Source: Mansonella perstans
Lineage: Eukaryota > Nematoda > Chromadorea > Rhabditida > Onchocercidae
NCBI GenBank assembly: GCA_037074765.1
Contig: JBAMDO010000033.1
Span: 186,001-250,000 of the forward strand
Direction of reading: 5' to 3'
Length of the DNA stretch: 64,000 nt
The notes below the pieces were generated by a model. It was not told where the DNA came from, made no database searches, and saw only the letters and a program-made list of their open reading frames with translations. How positions within the stretch are numbered: the first letter of the stretch is position 1; every line of letters starts with the position of its first letter. Made by a program: the position numbers and the translations under genes. This document shows positions 49,490-62,960 of this stretch, one piece after another.

Positions 49490-49808
49490 TGCATACCATA
49501 AATGAAATTACCCACTGCATACCTTAAATGAAACTACCCACTGCATCCTTAAATGAAACTATCCACTGCATACCTTAAATGAAACTACCCACTGCATCCT
49601 TAAATGAAACTATCCACTGCATACCTTAAATGAAACTACCCACTGCATAGCTTAAATGAAACTACCCACTGCATACCTTAAATGAAACTACCCACTGCAT
49701 ACCTTAAATGAAACTACCCACTGCATACCTTAAATGAAACTACCCACTGCATACCTTAAATGAAACTACCCACTGCATACCTTAAATGGAACTACCCACT
49801 GCATACCT
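49490..49808. repeat. 26-bp minisatellite, about 12 copies, upstream of lin-28
   Basis: Tandem units built from ATACCTTAAATGAAAC followed by TACCCACTGC. Most are 26 bp and nearly identical; some are one base shorter, reading atccttaaatg and tatccactgc. The central four or five units are identical, which points to recent expansion. The array lies about 110-430 bases before the lin-28 start codon, in promoter or 5'UTR territory. Confidence 0.95.
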
Positions 49809-51341
49809 TACCTTACACACACCCCTCCACTCACCTTTACGGCATTTCTGTCAACTCCAATTAATGAATAGGTGATTCTATCAGTACAATCTCATTGAAT
49901 CACGATGATTTTAACACAATGCAAATGTTTCACTTCAGAGAAATTTTCGATTGCAATTGTTTGAATTGGCAAAGTAAATCAGTTACGTTAACCGGATTAT
50001 CGATTCATCGGCAAAATTCATTGAATTACTGAATTCCGAAATTCACTGAATTACTGAATTTTGAATTGAATAAAAAATTTACTGGATTTATATCTAGTGT
50101 CATAAAATTACATAATTTGGAAATTAAGTAATACTTGCTTACATTTCACGATGGAAATTGTTGAATTGAAATATTTCAAATAGCGAAACTAATCAAATAT
50201 AGGAGAATTTTTTTTCTTTGTTGTTAACAGCTGACAAATTTCCTAAATTTAAATATTTCGAATAAAATTTTCAACTGTCCAGAATTCAATTAAAAAAAAA
50301 GCTAATGAATTAGAAAAGATGCTAGCTAATTGATCAGTTCAATACGTATTTTTTTCATTTAATTAATACTTTAAAGTTTATTGACAATTATTATTTTTTT
50401 TTTTATATAAAGAATATAGCAAATAAGATGATGACCAGTAGTGTCAGTAATATAACGCTTTTTTAACTTATAGTACTAAAAAAATGAAACATAATAGCAA
50501 AGGAAATGAAACAAATTCTCAAACAACAATTATTAAATCCTTAATGTAAAAAAAAAAAAAAAAAGTCCTTCGGATACTTTATTACATCAGCAATTTTTTT
50601 TTGAATTTCCTTTATTATATTTTCCGTTAAGAAAATTGCGGGGAAAAAAAAAAACTATTCAATAAACTGTTTTATCTTTGAAAAAAAATATGACAATCCA
50701 ATCAGTCAGTCAATGGACGATGGAATCAATTGATCGATCATGCTGATGAAAAGTAGACTAAATTAGTAACCAACAGCAAACTTTCGATTTCACCGCATAT
50801 CACTTTTACTTTCTCTTTCTTATATGCTTTGCATTTCTGGGTTATGATGACCTTTTCAACCTTCGCAATAACTTTGTAAAATATTCACTGCACTCATTCT
50901 TATGTACCTATTTGTTTCAGACCATATTTTCCGGAATTATTTTAGATTTTCAACTAATAGAATTAATAGAATTTTTTTTTTTAATTAATAGTATGACGTA
51001 ATTTGATTGCTAATTCATCGTTGAGTGATTAGTACCGACTTTTATTTAGTACCGATTGGCAATTATCATATTGCTTTATTAATGCTGATTAGTAATTATT
51101 CATATTGCTTAATGTATAATATAATCAATCTCATGAGACATTCACATGTCAAAGCATAAATGTGTAGCTATCATTCAAATTCACATCATAAGAATTAATG
51201 TTCACATATCAAACATGAAATCATTTGATTAATTAACTAGGATTGTTTCAAATTTTAAATCGAAATTAATGGCATAAAACTGTGCAATTCATTAATATAA
51301 TTTTTTCTTTTTCAAAACTTTTTTCAAATCACTGTTGCATT

Positions 51342-51356
51342 GTTGTCAATAGCAAC
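51342..51356. promoter_or_regulatory. Candidate X-box (RFX/DAF-19-type) motif
   Basis: GTTGTCAATAGCAAC has imperfect inverted half-sites GTTGTC and AGCAAC with a 3-base spacer, fitting the RFX pattern GTHNYY...RRNAAC. RFX factors switch on ciliary genes, and the next gene downstream is the ciliary CC2D2A. It lies about 720 bases before that start codon, farther than usual in C. elegans, whose X-boxes also have a shorter spacer. Confidence 0.35.
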
Positions 51357-52074
51357 GGTAATTTCATCTTAGTGGCTATTGATTTGTCGCATATTTCACT
51401 CATCTCAAATTCATGTTTACATTTACATTTATTTGAAATTTACTTAATTTAATGCTGGTAATTTTAAAGGATTTTTTTTTTCGTTTCATTTAAGACAATA
51501 ATCGAACATCGTAGATCATAGTATCATAGTATAATCGAACACCACGGATCATAGAAGTATTTCTGCATAGCTAATTATCATTTAAATGTTGATTGAATCA
51601 TTTTTTAGCTAATTATCATTATTTTGGCTAACTATCATTTAATTTCAAAGTCTGAATGTTGATTTTTATGGGTGCGATTTTTGCTAAAATGTTATTCATT
51701 GTTTAATAAAAATATAATTACGCGTGAATAATACAAATAATTATCGTGGTGAAATTGAAAGAAAAATGCCGAAATTAATTTTTGAAAAAATTTCGGAGAG
51801 AAAAACAAAAATTTTTGATTAATGGGAATTAATAGACTAATCGGTTTGAAAATTTCAGGAAGTTGATAGAAAAATATTTTAAGAAATTTTAATAAAATTA
51901 TTTAAATTTGTAATTTCGATAATTATTTCTATTAAAACGAAAAATTTTCAACAACTATATTTTTCGATTTCTGATTTTTTCTCGATTCATTTTTTAATTT
52001 CCGGTAAAAATCTGGCTTCATCCTAATTTACTGATTTATTTAAGGAAAAAACGATAAAAAATTACGCGGAAGTA

Positions 52075-55000
52075 ATGGAAACGGAAAAAACTAAAGTATT
52101 GGAAAGTATTAGTATGAAAAGCATTGATAAGCTGACACAATCAGCACAAAAAGGAATTGGCAGTGAACAAAAAAGTTGGATAAAAAATCCTGAAAATAAT
52201 AATGACTGTATGGCCCAGACAATGCAGCCTATAATAGCGATGGATAGAAGAAAGAAAAGAATAAGGAAATCTCAAAATATCATTATAGTATGGCAAAAAA
52301 ACTTTTTTTTCCGTCTTTTTCTTCTAAATTAGAGTAGCATTTATATTAAGAACTGTTTACCACTAAATTACAGCACCATTTATGTTAGAAACTAATTGCT
52401 ACTATTTCACAAAATTTTTTTTAAACCTAAATTTAGACAAAAATATTAATTTCAAGTTTCGTTCAAAAATATTCGAAGCATTGTTTATAAAATGAAAATT
52501 GATTTCAGTGTGAGAAATAATTTTGCCTGAATTTAATTAAAGAACCAAAAAAAAAAAAAAAATTGTTTTTTATTTTTAGCCCGATGAATCATTTGATGAC
52601 AATGCTAGCATTAATCAAAGGTTAATTTTAGCAGTTTTAAAAATTTGATGATTTAATTTTTATGTAAAGGAAGCGAACATTGCAACTAGTAGATTTTACA
52701 TATTTTATTTCTAGCCCAATAGTTTCGTCACAGGAATTTCCGACACTAAGTGAAACTTCTGTAGCAGCTGTATCGAAATCACAAACAATACGTGAACGGA
52801 TAAGAAAAAAGTTGCGACAAGAAATGGAAGAGAAGCGTGGTATAGCTAAATTGAGTAAACAACGATTACAAAGTGACAAACGTAATAAGTTGACGAAACA
52901 AGATTATGCATTAGGAAGCAATGTTGAAATAAGTCAAGAAGAACTTGATCGACAAATCGAACATTCCATGAAGGTCAGCTTTTGTCACCGTTTTTTTTTT
53001 TCATTTCATGATTTCAATATTAAAATTACAGTTTCGTCCAATAAGGAATTGCTCGGTTATGCAATAATTTAAAATAATAATAGTTATAATAACTTATAAA
53101 TTCAAAATATATCACGACCAACGTTAATTTAATTTTCAATTTTTAATTTTTATTTATTTAAAAGGAAATCAAATTTTTCTTAGATTACATCAATTTCTTT
53201 CTTAATTTCTTTTTTTATCGCTCATATGGTGTTCATTATGATTTTATAGTGTTTAAATTCTGGGAAAATCTGGAAATAGTAAAAATTTTCCTTCTAATTT
53301 TTAAATTTTTTTTTTGTGTAGCTTGGAGTGAAATGTACTGCTGATTGTGTGCGCTATTTACCGCCGGATGATGCACAGTATGAATTTATGATCGGTAAAT
53401 CCTGGAATGATGAGGAGGAAATGGAAATGGAAATTAAGCGCAAACAAAAAATTGAACAAAACAAGAAACAAATTTCTAAAAGTTCTTTAAGTTCAATTTT
53501 AAAAAATTGCTTATCATAAAAATCCCCAAATACCTTCATTTTAAAAATTTAGTAAATGAAATTTAAATTTTAAAATTGAATCAATTTTTTTTATTATTTC
53601 TTTTCAACAGCTGAAACAAAAGATAATCATATTTTCCAGTTATCTTTATGGCACCACAACCACAATCAGCTGATGAAATTGAACAATTTGAAAAATTATG
53701 CTGTATCCGTAACAAATACTTTGACATGTCAATATCATCATCAATTGAAGATGGAATACAAAAGTATTTCAAAATTTTTAAATTTTAAATTTTAATTCAC
53801 AAATTTCATTAACTCACCTGTTACTACCGAATATCATATATGTATACATATACATATATTTATATATATATATATGATCAGGCATTCGTCATTTTGTTAT
53901 CAATATCAATTAGCAGTTAGTTTAAAAACTTTTTATCTAACAATGAATTAATTTTCATCAAATATCAATAAAAATTTCTCAGGTGGCAAAAAAAAAGCCC
54001 TACTAGTAACATTAGCATACTCAATATTATAAATTTTTTAGTCAAACCAATTTAAAACTACAAAATTATTCATTATTAATACAACGAGTGGGTAAACATT
54101 TTATTAACGATAAAGGAATGATATTGGGAAGTAATTTGGATACTAATCGCATTGCAAAACGGGTAAATGAATTTTAATGGATATTTTTGCAAAAAAGAAA
54201 ATTTCAAGCATTTTTTTCGAAATTTAAATTTAAAAAAGACACGTGTTGGTTGATAATTTTTTAAACTGAAATAAAAATTGTTTAAAATTGAACAAATATT
54301 TGTTTTATTTATTTTATCCTAAAATTTTCATTTGCATGCTGTAAAATTATTTTTGCATACTGTACTGTAAAACACTTCTGATTCATGAATGAATTCTATA
54401 AAATATTTCTATATGATATCATTGTATAGATAAGCAAAAACCGAATAGTTTTCAAAATTTTCCATGACATCAGTGATAATTAATGAACAATAATCATTTA
54501 CAGTAAAATTCACAAAAAAAAATTAAGCAAGAAAAATTAAAGATAAAATATAAACTGCTTAATTTCAATAAATTTTTTTTTTAGAAAAGTTAAGATTAAA
54601 AAACTCACTTCTATTATTAATTAATCAGTAATTTTTTTTCACTTTAATTTATTAGATGTTTTTTTCATAGCAATTAATTAAGATGTAATATATTCAATTA
54701 TAGCTTGAATACTATAATGATGACAACTGTCTCAATCTATGCCGATATTTTAAAGCGGAAAAATGGAATACAGCGCATAATCGTATTAAGCAACAAGATT
54801 TTGTACAATTGGATATTGATTTAAATCGAATTGTTTTCAACTATCATTGGTTATTTGGACAAGAGGACATGGTTTATTTATTAAAACAAATTAAGAGTAG
54901 AAAAAAAATTCCACCATGGCAAATTTTCACCATAGCAAATTATTGCTGAAACCATTTCGATTTTCTTCCATTTGAACACTTCTATTTTAACTTCAATTTT

Positions 55001-58000
55001 TTAATAAATATAACTGACTGAAATATTAAATCATTACTTTCACATACTATTTGTAGATATGCAGTAGCATTCGAAATTTGCATAGAATGCAATCAATTGA
55101 AATGCATGAAGCACTGAAATTATTGAAAGAAGTTGAAATGGATGAAAAAGCAATACGCAATGAACGAATTATCAGAAAAAGTGAAAAAGAAAAGTTTGGA
55201 AATTTTTTAATCTTTAAAAAATTAATTTTGTGCTGAGAAAAAAAGGAAAAAAGTTAATTGATTAGTTGAATAATTAAATTGGAAAAAGTTAAACTATTAT
55301 TTATTATTTAATTTTTATGAAAAATATTCAGTAATAAAGCAAACAAAAGACGTACATTAAAATAATCTTTCGAGAGACATTCTGCATCATCCATCCTATC
55401 GTAGAAGTACTGAGATTTTCCAAGCTGATTGTAAGAGATATTGATTTAAAAACTATAAATTTCAAATATATTATTTATTGTCATTGTTTTAGGCAAAGAT
55501 TTTTAGATGTGATTCTTTAGGTAGATTTTTAGGCCTGATTTTTAGGCATGGATTTTTAGGTCTGATTTTTTAGGCATATATCTCTAGGCATTGGTTTATT
55601 TTCAAATCTATCCATTCAAGTATATTGATAGTAGAAATTATAGATTTTAACATTTCTTATTTATGATTTTAATTATTATTCTACTTTTTTTTTCGAAAAA
55701 AAAATTGCCATAAACTTTTTCAAAGAAATGAAACAAACTTGACCTCAAACTAATGTATTCGATTGCAGTGTTGAAAGCCGAATAAGAGAATTAATGATTG
55801 GTTTGGAGGAAAAGCGACAAAATTATTTGGAACTAGGTGAAAAGATTGAGGAGAATTGGAAAAAATTACAGAAATTACGGCAGCTACAAGGATATTCGGC
55901 TAACAAATTAACGCTTAAAAAAATTACCTTCGAACAACAACATGTTGAAGAAAGGTTTCAATGATAATAATTTTAATCAAATAGCATATTTGATCATTAT
56001 TATTTGTTATTATTATCCCTGTCAGTGTAGTTGTCATATTATTGTCATCATATTAATGATTTATCATTATTATCATTATTGATTCAAATACGGTGAATAA
56101 TTTTAATTAAAATTATTATCATTGCAATTGTAGTTGGCATTTTTTTATCAATTTTTTGCAGAAAACTATGCGATGATCCGGCAATAGTTGGTATTGCGGA
56201 AAAATTAGAATTGTTTGATGAACTGCGTCATGTTCCGGTTTATGTACTGAGTGATGGTGAATCGAATAAACCGATGCCTAAGAATGAAATTGATCGGATT
56301 AATTACTTAAAAAAATGCCAGCTACAATTACAAATCGAATTTAACAATGTTGTTGTATGCAAAACATTACATCGACCACTTGATGAAAATTTTCAGGCCT
56401 ATTTTGGCCAAATTTATAATTTGCAGGTGAACATTTGCTAATAAGCTTTTATTTGATTATTTCTGAATTTTTTTTTTTCATTCCAAGTATTTAATTATCG
56501 AAATTTCATATTAACTTTACATAACAACAATTCAAATGATATTTCTGAGAAGGAAACTGCTAAGTTTACAGAAAAGTATTGATAAATTGAAATTTTCAAT
56601 TTCTTATTTAAAATCTTTGTTACTTCCAATATTTGAAATTCAAGGTGAAAAAAGGATTTTATGGATGTACCATTTTCTCTTTCTACATTTGTTCTATTGT
56701 ATTTTAGGTACGAGAAATACCTAAATCTATAACAGTGACAATTTTTGAGAAAGCTCCAAGAACAGAAACTCATAAGATTGCAATTGTTGGTCTACCGCTA
56801 CCGGATGAAGATGATATTACGGATACGCAAAATACCGTAATACCAGTAGAGTTTGCAAGTGAATTAATCATAAATGGGTAAAAAATAATTTCAAATTATG
56901 AATGCAAATAATTTTTAATGAAAAAAAAAACAATAATAGTTATCAGAAGATATTATTGATATTGTTTGTTTTAGTAAATTTTTTTTTTTGAAAACTATTT
57001 TACTGTTAATAAAATTTAACTAAAATTACATTTTTTAATTACAGGATGTATTCTAGTCTTGGTTCTGGTAATCATAGGCCATGTGTATCTGGTGAATTAT
57101 ACTGTAATGCATCATGGGCTAAAGAGGATACATTTACAACAAGTAAACAACAACGACATCCCTTATTTACATTTCAACAACAACAACTACTACAAAAACA
57201 GCAACAACAGAAATCATTCATTGATAGAACTGATAGTTTTGATTTGATACCAAAAGAAGTTCGATTATGTTCTGATGAAGAATTTGATAATGATCTTAGG
57301 TATAGTGCTTTACAAATCATTAAGAAAGAATTTAATTTTATGTTTGTAAATTAATAAGTATAGCAGTGAAGGAAATTACTTATCACTAAATATAAATTAT
57401 GATCACAACTAATTATGATTACAATTAGTTTTTTAATTTATTTTTTTCTTCGTTTTACTGGAAGGAAAAAATAAATAATTTTCGTATGTAAAGGAAATTA
57501 GAAAAAGAAATAATAAATATTTTTTTCAATCAAAAAAATAAATAATTACTGCATGCGATGAATTAATAAAAATTATTATGAAATAAAAATTATTTTCTAT
57601 CGAAATAATGGAAATTAAATTTTTTTTTCAGATTGAAACTATTACAAATGCGCAGTGAACAAAAAATGTGCTCTAGAAAACCAGTTCCATTATTGACTTC
57701 AGAAATAGATTATCATATGTTAGCAGCTTCAGATCTTTTATTCAATCAATATAATTGCAAAACGAAGATTGATCATTATCGAAATATTGGAAATGAATAT
57801 GCCCAAAAGATACGGTAATGAAATAATCATTGAAATGTTACTAAAGAATAATATAGTTAAAAAACTGTGGTAGTTTATTAATAATTCATCATTAATTTTT
57901 TTTCTTCCTATTCTTTCAGGAATCGCTTTTATGAAAAAGCATTAAGTGAACAAAGTACAATGATGAAAGAGAATTTGATACATGAAGAATCACTTCCAAA

Positions 58001-61000
58001 AATTTTCGGAACACTTGCTTCATTTTCATTTTTTTCCACCAAAATATCACGAAAATTAAAACCAACAAGACGTGCAGCAACAACTTTACGAAAGGTATTA
58101 ATACAAAATCAAATCATTATGCTGTATACATCGATGATATATTCATTGCTATGCTTAGCTAAGGTGAAATGAAATGAAATGTAAATACAGGTAGCAGATA
58201 TTGTGGAATATTATCTTGTTGTCAATATTCATTCAGCAATAAATCTTCCGGAACCGAAACATGGAACATTATTATCGTTTGTTGAAGTTTCATTTCAGGT
58301 TTAAATTGTTACTTCTTTTTAAAAAAAAGCATGAAAACAAATATCCGGAAATCCAGAATATGAAAAATTATTTTTATTTTCAGATTAATGTTTTGTCAAT
58401 TAATCAATAATTCTTTCTAGTAATAATAATTTTTTTCTTTTTTTTTTTAAGGATTCATCGGCACAAACAACAATATCTAATGGACAAAATCCATATTGGC
58501 AACAAACTATTGAGTTAAAATTAAATCCTCTTCATACAACTGATAGCGATTTTAGCTCAATTACGGATCCTATAAAAATTACTGTTTATGATCGGGTTAG
58601 TTTAATTCAATTAGTAAAATCATTAAATAAATCACTGCAAAAAAAATACGTGGTAGAGAGCGAAAAAGAGAGAGAGAGAGCGAGAGAGAGAAAAATAAGT
58701 GGTGAAAAAAAAATGACACATTAAGTTTAAAGTTATAGCAAGAAGAAATCATCAAATTCTTTTGTCAAAATTTCCAACTTAAATCAAGCATATCTTTTTC
58801 ACTGTCATACTTTCTCTCTAATTAATCATCTGTATAAATTAACTACTTCAAGTGATCGAAATTTATTTGTGTACATGTGGGAACATTTGACAAAAAATTA
58901 ATGTAATTTATTTATTGCTTTTTTTCTTTTTTTTTTTAGCTCATTACTAAACTTGATTCTGATGATCGTGAGCCTAATTCAGTACATGAGCAATTAGAAC
59001 GACGATGGCTAGGCTCTATTTTCATTCCACTAACAACTGTTTACTTCAGTGGTAAAATTGATGGTTATTTACGTCTTCAAACTCCACTATTTCTTACTTC
59101 TTACAGGTTTGGTTGTCTCAAATGATTTCTGAGAAATGTTTTAGTTGTTAAAGGCTTCAAATTAAATTTGTTATGGAGTAAAAAGCTAAGTAAGTTAATG
59201 ATGAATTATTTTTTATAATACTAGATGTTCTCCTGTTCTTCAAGAGAACAAAAAAAAGCTCTTGATGAGGAATAAACCAAATGTGATCAGCTTGTTCATC
59301 ATAACCGTTCCATCATCAGGATGACATAGCTACTGGTAACTTTCCAGTTATTCATGTCATATGTCAGTCAACAGTGCAGTTAGTTGTGTGAAAAGTACTT
59401 CTAATTTTTGAACTTCTTTTATGCCATACATTCAACAATAGTTTTAGTATTTTTTCTTTTCAGGATTAATAATCAACCAGCATATCTGAAATTACTGATA
59501 GCTTTTAAGCCAGAAATATTTCCAATACCAAAAATTATTGATATCAAATACTCAAACACTGATGAAACTAATATCGTAAGGAATTTTTCCTGACCTGAAA
59601 TTTAATTTAATTTATACAAAACTATCAAATTTCATATTGAATGAATAAAAGCAAAATGAAATGAAATCTTTTTTAATAATTGATATAATAATTAGTGTAT
59701 TGTATTTGGATAGTAAGAGAAAGAAAAAAAGAAATGAAAAAATTTAAATTTAATTTTAGATACAAAAAAAATGCACAGAATGGGAACAAAATGCTCGAAA
59801 TCGTTTCATGCATCGTCGTTTGGTTAGTACTGTACAAAATTCTACTGGCAAACGAATACTAGCATGCAGGTATGCTATCATTCTGCTATCATTATCATGC
59901 TATCATTTTGCTATCATTATCATGCTATCATTTTGCTATCATTATCATGCTATCATTTTGCTATCATTATCATGCTATCATTTTGCTATCATTATCATGC
60001 TATCATTTTGCATGCAAAAATCATTGCTTGCATACATTACTTACCTGATTTGCATGTATTATTTTTCATGCATTACTTATCACAAGAATGAATGCATCAT
60101 TTTGCATGCATTACTTGCTAATATGCAATCACTTATTAGCATTCAGGTATATAATGGCTTAACGATAATATACTTCACATGCTTTCAATATGCAAATATC
60201 ATTTCTTGTGTTAGCTTCAAAAAGAAAAGAATGAAAGTGAGAAAGAGAGCGAGAGAGGGAGGAAAAGTTAGAAAATATCTGGAAATTATTATTTATGATA
60301 AAACTACTTTTGATTTTAATAAGTAAATATTGATAAAGTTAAAATGGAATTCAAAAAAAAAAAGTTGAAAGAATTCATCGTTTGTTATGCATTGCTAATT
60401 GTTTCTCCAATATTTTCAAATTTATTACAGTAGTAAAAGCAAATCCTTTATTACATTAGTAAAGCAAATCATTTATGAAAGTAGTAAAACAAATACTGCA
60501 AATTGTTGAAAATACATCAATACAATCATTTATGATATTATGATAATACATTTTTATCATATTTTTCATTTTTGATGCATTTGTACAAATTTTTTATTTA
60601 ATTGATTTGATTCGTTTTTTTTTTTCAGATTTATTCGATCAATTAAACCACCAGATAATCTATTAGTTCAATCATTGCAAAGTTTACCACATATTGCATG
60701 TCAAATGATTTCCTATATACCTTTTACAACTGACTGCGTTGTTTCATCAATGTGCTGTGATATTTGGATTACAGCTGATCGGGTGAATTTTATCTGAAAA
60801 GTGGAAAAAATCGGGATTCATAAACTGATATATAATTTGTATTTTATGAATTTGTTTTATGATTACTGGTAAAAATTTATTTAGCCATTTACATATCAAT
60901 TTTTAAGTTTCTATCAATCGGTTGTGGAAGTATTGATGAACATGCTATACTTTTATGTTGTTGGTTGCTATATTTTGGTATAAAATCGTATGTATTATTT

Positions 61001-62496
61001 GGTCACTCACTATCAGAAGGTTGGCAATTTAAAAATTAAATTTTAATTAATTTAAACAAAAAAATTTTTGATCATTTTTGCCACAAATACTTTTTAGTTC
61101 AACAGAAAATTTTTGCATAGAAAAAATAAATAAATAAATAAAATTTCTCACTTTTAAATATTATATAAATTTTTCGTGGCATAGGCTTTTCTAATTTGAA
61201 AACAAACATTTAAAATTTATAATTAATTTTAAATATAACAGTTACAGGTAAACGATCAGCTTTTGTAATGGCAATGGTTGCAGATGGTACATTAATTTTA
61301 AATCCATTTGATGGTAATTGCTATCAGATAAATGATCCGCTCTGTCCGATCAAATCAATTGGTACAGTTGTTTGTGTTGGAAATTTATACGCAAATATTC
61401 AGAAAAATGAGCATCCAAGTCAAATGCAATTTGATCTAAGCGTATGTTTTTTTTTTTTTTTTTTTTCAACAGAACACTGTAAAAATTAAATTATTTAAGA
61501 AATCATTTTAAGCATATATATTTTAAATTTATGCAAATTTAATTCTGTAATTGCAAACATTTAACTTCTAGAAATTTTAAACATTTAATTTTTAGAAAAA
61601 AATCTCTTAATAGATGAGGAAATTAGATCAAACAATTAGTCATCATCAATGAATACTTCATGAAATTTCAGAAACGCAATCAATGGTTACCATTGTTTGA
61701 TAGTGATCAAACTGAAATGGAATCGAATCAACCGGAGCAAATCAGTTATGCTGAAACGGAAAATGATGCAGTGTTGCAGTTGCGAACAAATCTGGAACGT
61801 GAAATTCGCTTGAAATTTGATCAAAGTCGTCTATATGGAATTCCACATTGGAATTTTTTAGCATCAAGGTAGATGGAAAACTAAACTTTAATTTAATTTT
61901 TACATTGCAGGAAATAATATTTATTCATTTACATACAAATATAATCCTGTACAGATATCTTTCTCTACTGTTATCTTTCCATTTCTTTATTGAAGTTTAA
62001 GATTTAATTTATTGAAATGGTGAAATAATTTCTTATTTACAAACAAAAAAATCAATAATTCATATGCTTTAATTATAACAACAAAAATTGGCAGAAAAAA
62101 AACGAAAATTAAAATAACTTAATGTAGAAATAAAAATTAGAAGAAATTTTGAAAATTTTCAAAAAGTTTGTAATTTTGAGTTATTAAATATGCAAGATAG
62201 CATGTAAGGGAATTTTCAGAATACTACGTGAAATTTTATATGGACTGAATAACGACAATAAACAGGTAAGCGTAGATCTAATGCAACTGAATAATTCATA
62301 TCACGTAAATGCTGTTGCTTTCCGTCATCGTTATAGCACAACGGACGAAATCGTTGAAAAAGTGCTTGCATTAAAGATCCACGAAAATACTGATCCAACT
62401 TATCAGTTTGCATTTGCAGTTCATTTGCAACCATTTGTTAACAATATTTTAGCATGTTCTGTTGCAGTTGCTGCATTGAAACCATTGATAAAGTGA
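52075..62496 (+). CDS. mks-6: Coiled-coil and C2 domain protein 2A (ciliary transition zone)
   Basis: Twenty-four exons, 1,314 residues, phases consistent. Exons: 52075-52287, 52580-52620, 52715-52973, 53322-53394, 53640-53763, 54042-54162, 54704-54871, 55057-55193, 55769-55954, 56162-56426, 56708-56877, 57045-57299, 57632-57814, 57920-58094, 58191-58298, 58452-58595, 58940-59106, 59464-59575, 59760-59869, 60629-60782, 60908-61019, 61248-61441, 61672-61868, 62220-62496. CC2D2A/MKS-6 belongs to the MKS module that builds the transition zone of cilia. Seen: coiled-coil stretches (about 379-441), [14 protein letters not shown] before a C2 domain (about 790-920) with [30 protein letters not shown] and [13 protein letters not shown], then a C-terminal transglutaminase-like region with [33 protein letters not shown] and AFAVHLQPF. 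It is shorter than the ~1,620-residue human protein, mainly at the N-terminus. The first five exons are the least certain. Confidence 0.92.
53827..53880. repeat. TA/ATAC microsatellite in a CC2D2A intron
   Basis: Run of tatatgtatacatatacata followed by (TA)n between exons 5 and 6. Confidence 0.8.
55494..55590. repeat. Short tandem repeat in a CC2D2A intron
   Basis: About seven imperfect copies of a 13-15-bp unit related to gatttttaggcatg between exons 8 and 9. Confidence 0.75.
58655..58695. repeat. GA-rich simple repeat in a CC2D2A intron
   Basis: Interrupted (GA)n tract between exons 16 and 17; a smaller related tract lies near 60240-60265. Confidence 0.85.
59871..60011. repeat. 25-bp tandem repeat starting at a CC2D2A splice donor
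   Basis: About five and a half copies of a 25-bp unit made of GCTATCATTTT followed by GCTATCATTATCAT. The array begins within the donor sequence of exon 19 (GTATGC at 59870) and covers the first 140 bases of the intron. All frames across it stay open because the unit lacks stops, giving a misleading long open frame. Confidence 0.95.
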
Positions 62497-62539
62497 TTGT
62501 TGTTTTTTTCATTGAATTATTAGATGAATGTTAGATAGA

Positions 62540-62960
62540 TTAGATGAATCAAATCCGCAACATCATCTCAATGAATCAAAGTTACGATTTCACTCTGCAA
62601 TTTCAGTTGAAATAAAATTAAATCTACACAAATTCACTTGAATAAATCAAACCCGCAAGTTTGCTTGATGCTGATCCTTTGAATTGAATGAATTAAACCC
62701 GCCATCTGACTTAAATAAATTAAGCATATAATATCAGATGAATGAATTAAACCGACAACATTATCTCAATGAATCACAGTTACAATTTCCCTTAAAATAA
62801 ATTAAATCTGCAATTTCATTCGAAATAAAATTAAATCTACACAACTTCATTTGAATGAATCAAACCCGTAAGTTCACATGAATGAATCATATTCACAAGT
62901 TCGTATGAATGAATTAAATGTGCATCTTCGCATAAATGAATTAAATTTACAACATCAATT
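62540..62960. repeat. Degenerate repeat field downstream of CC2D2A
   Basis: Imperfect repeats of a roughly 27-31-base unit built around gaatgaattaaacccgcaa, plus a larger duplicated block (about 62560-62640 resembles 62765-62850). It starts about 45 bases after the stop codon and may lie in the 3'UTR. Confidence 0.7.

Larger units (their letters stand above)
49383..52074. promoter_or_regulatory. Divergent intergenic region, lin-28 / CC2D2A
   Basis: 2.7 kb between two start codons. It contains a 26-bp minisatellite next to lin-28 (separate entry), homopolymer runs near 50550 and 50650, and a near-palindromic X-box-like motif at 51342-51356. No coding exon is recognised. The block from 51480 to 51660 has short direct repeats (tagctaattatcat, atcgaac). 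Confidence 0.5.

Noticed and set aside
53395..53519. Read-through of CC2D2A exon 4 into an acidic and lysine-rich frame
   Set aside because: The GTAAAT donor at 53395 gives phase agreement with the next exon; the extension ends in a stop with no onward splice that keeps frame. Some doubt remains.
59808..60326. 172-codon plus-strand open frame
   Set aside because: It is the end of CC2D2A exon 19 running through a stop-free 25-bp tandem repeat; the composition is repetitive and the splice to 60629 restores the family sequence.
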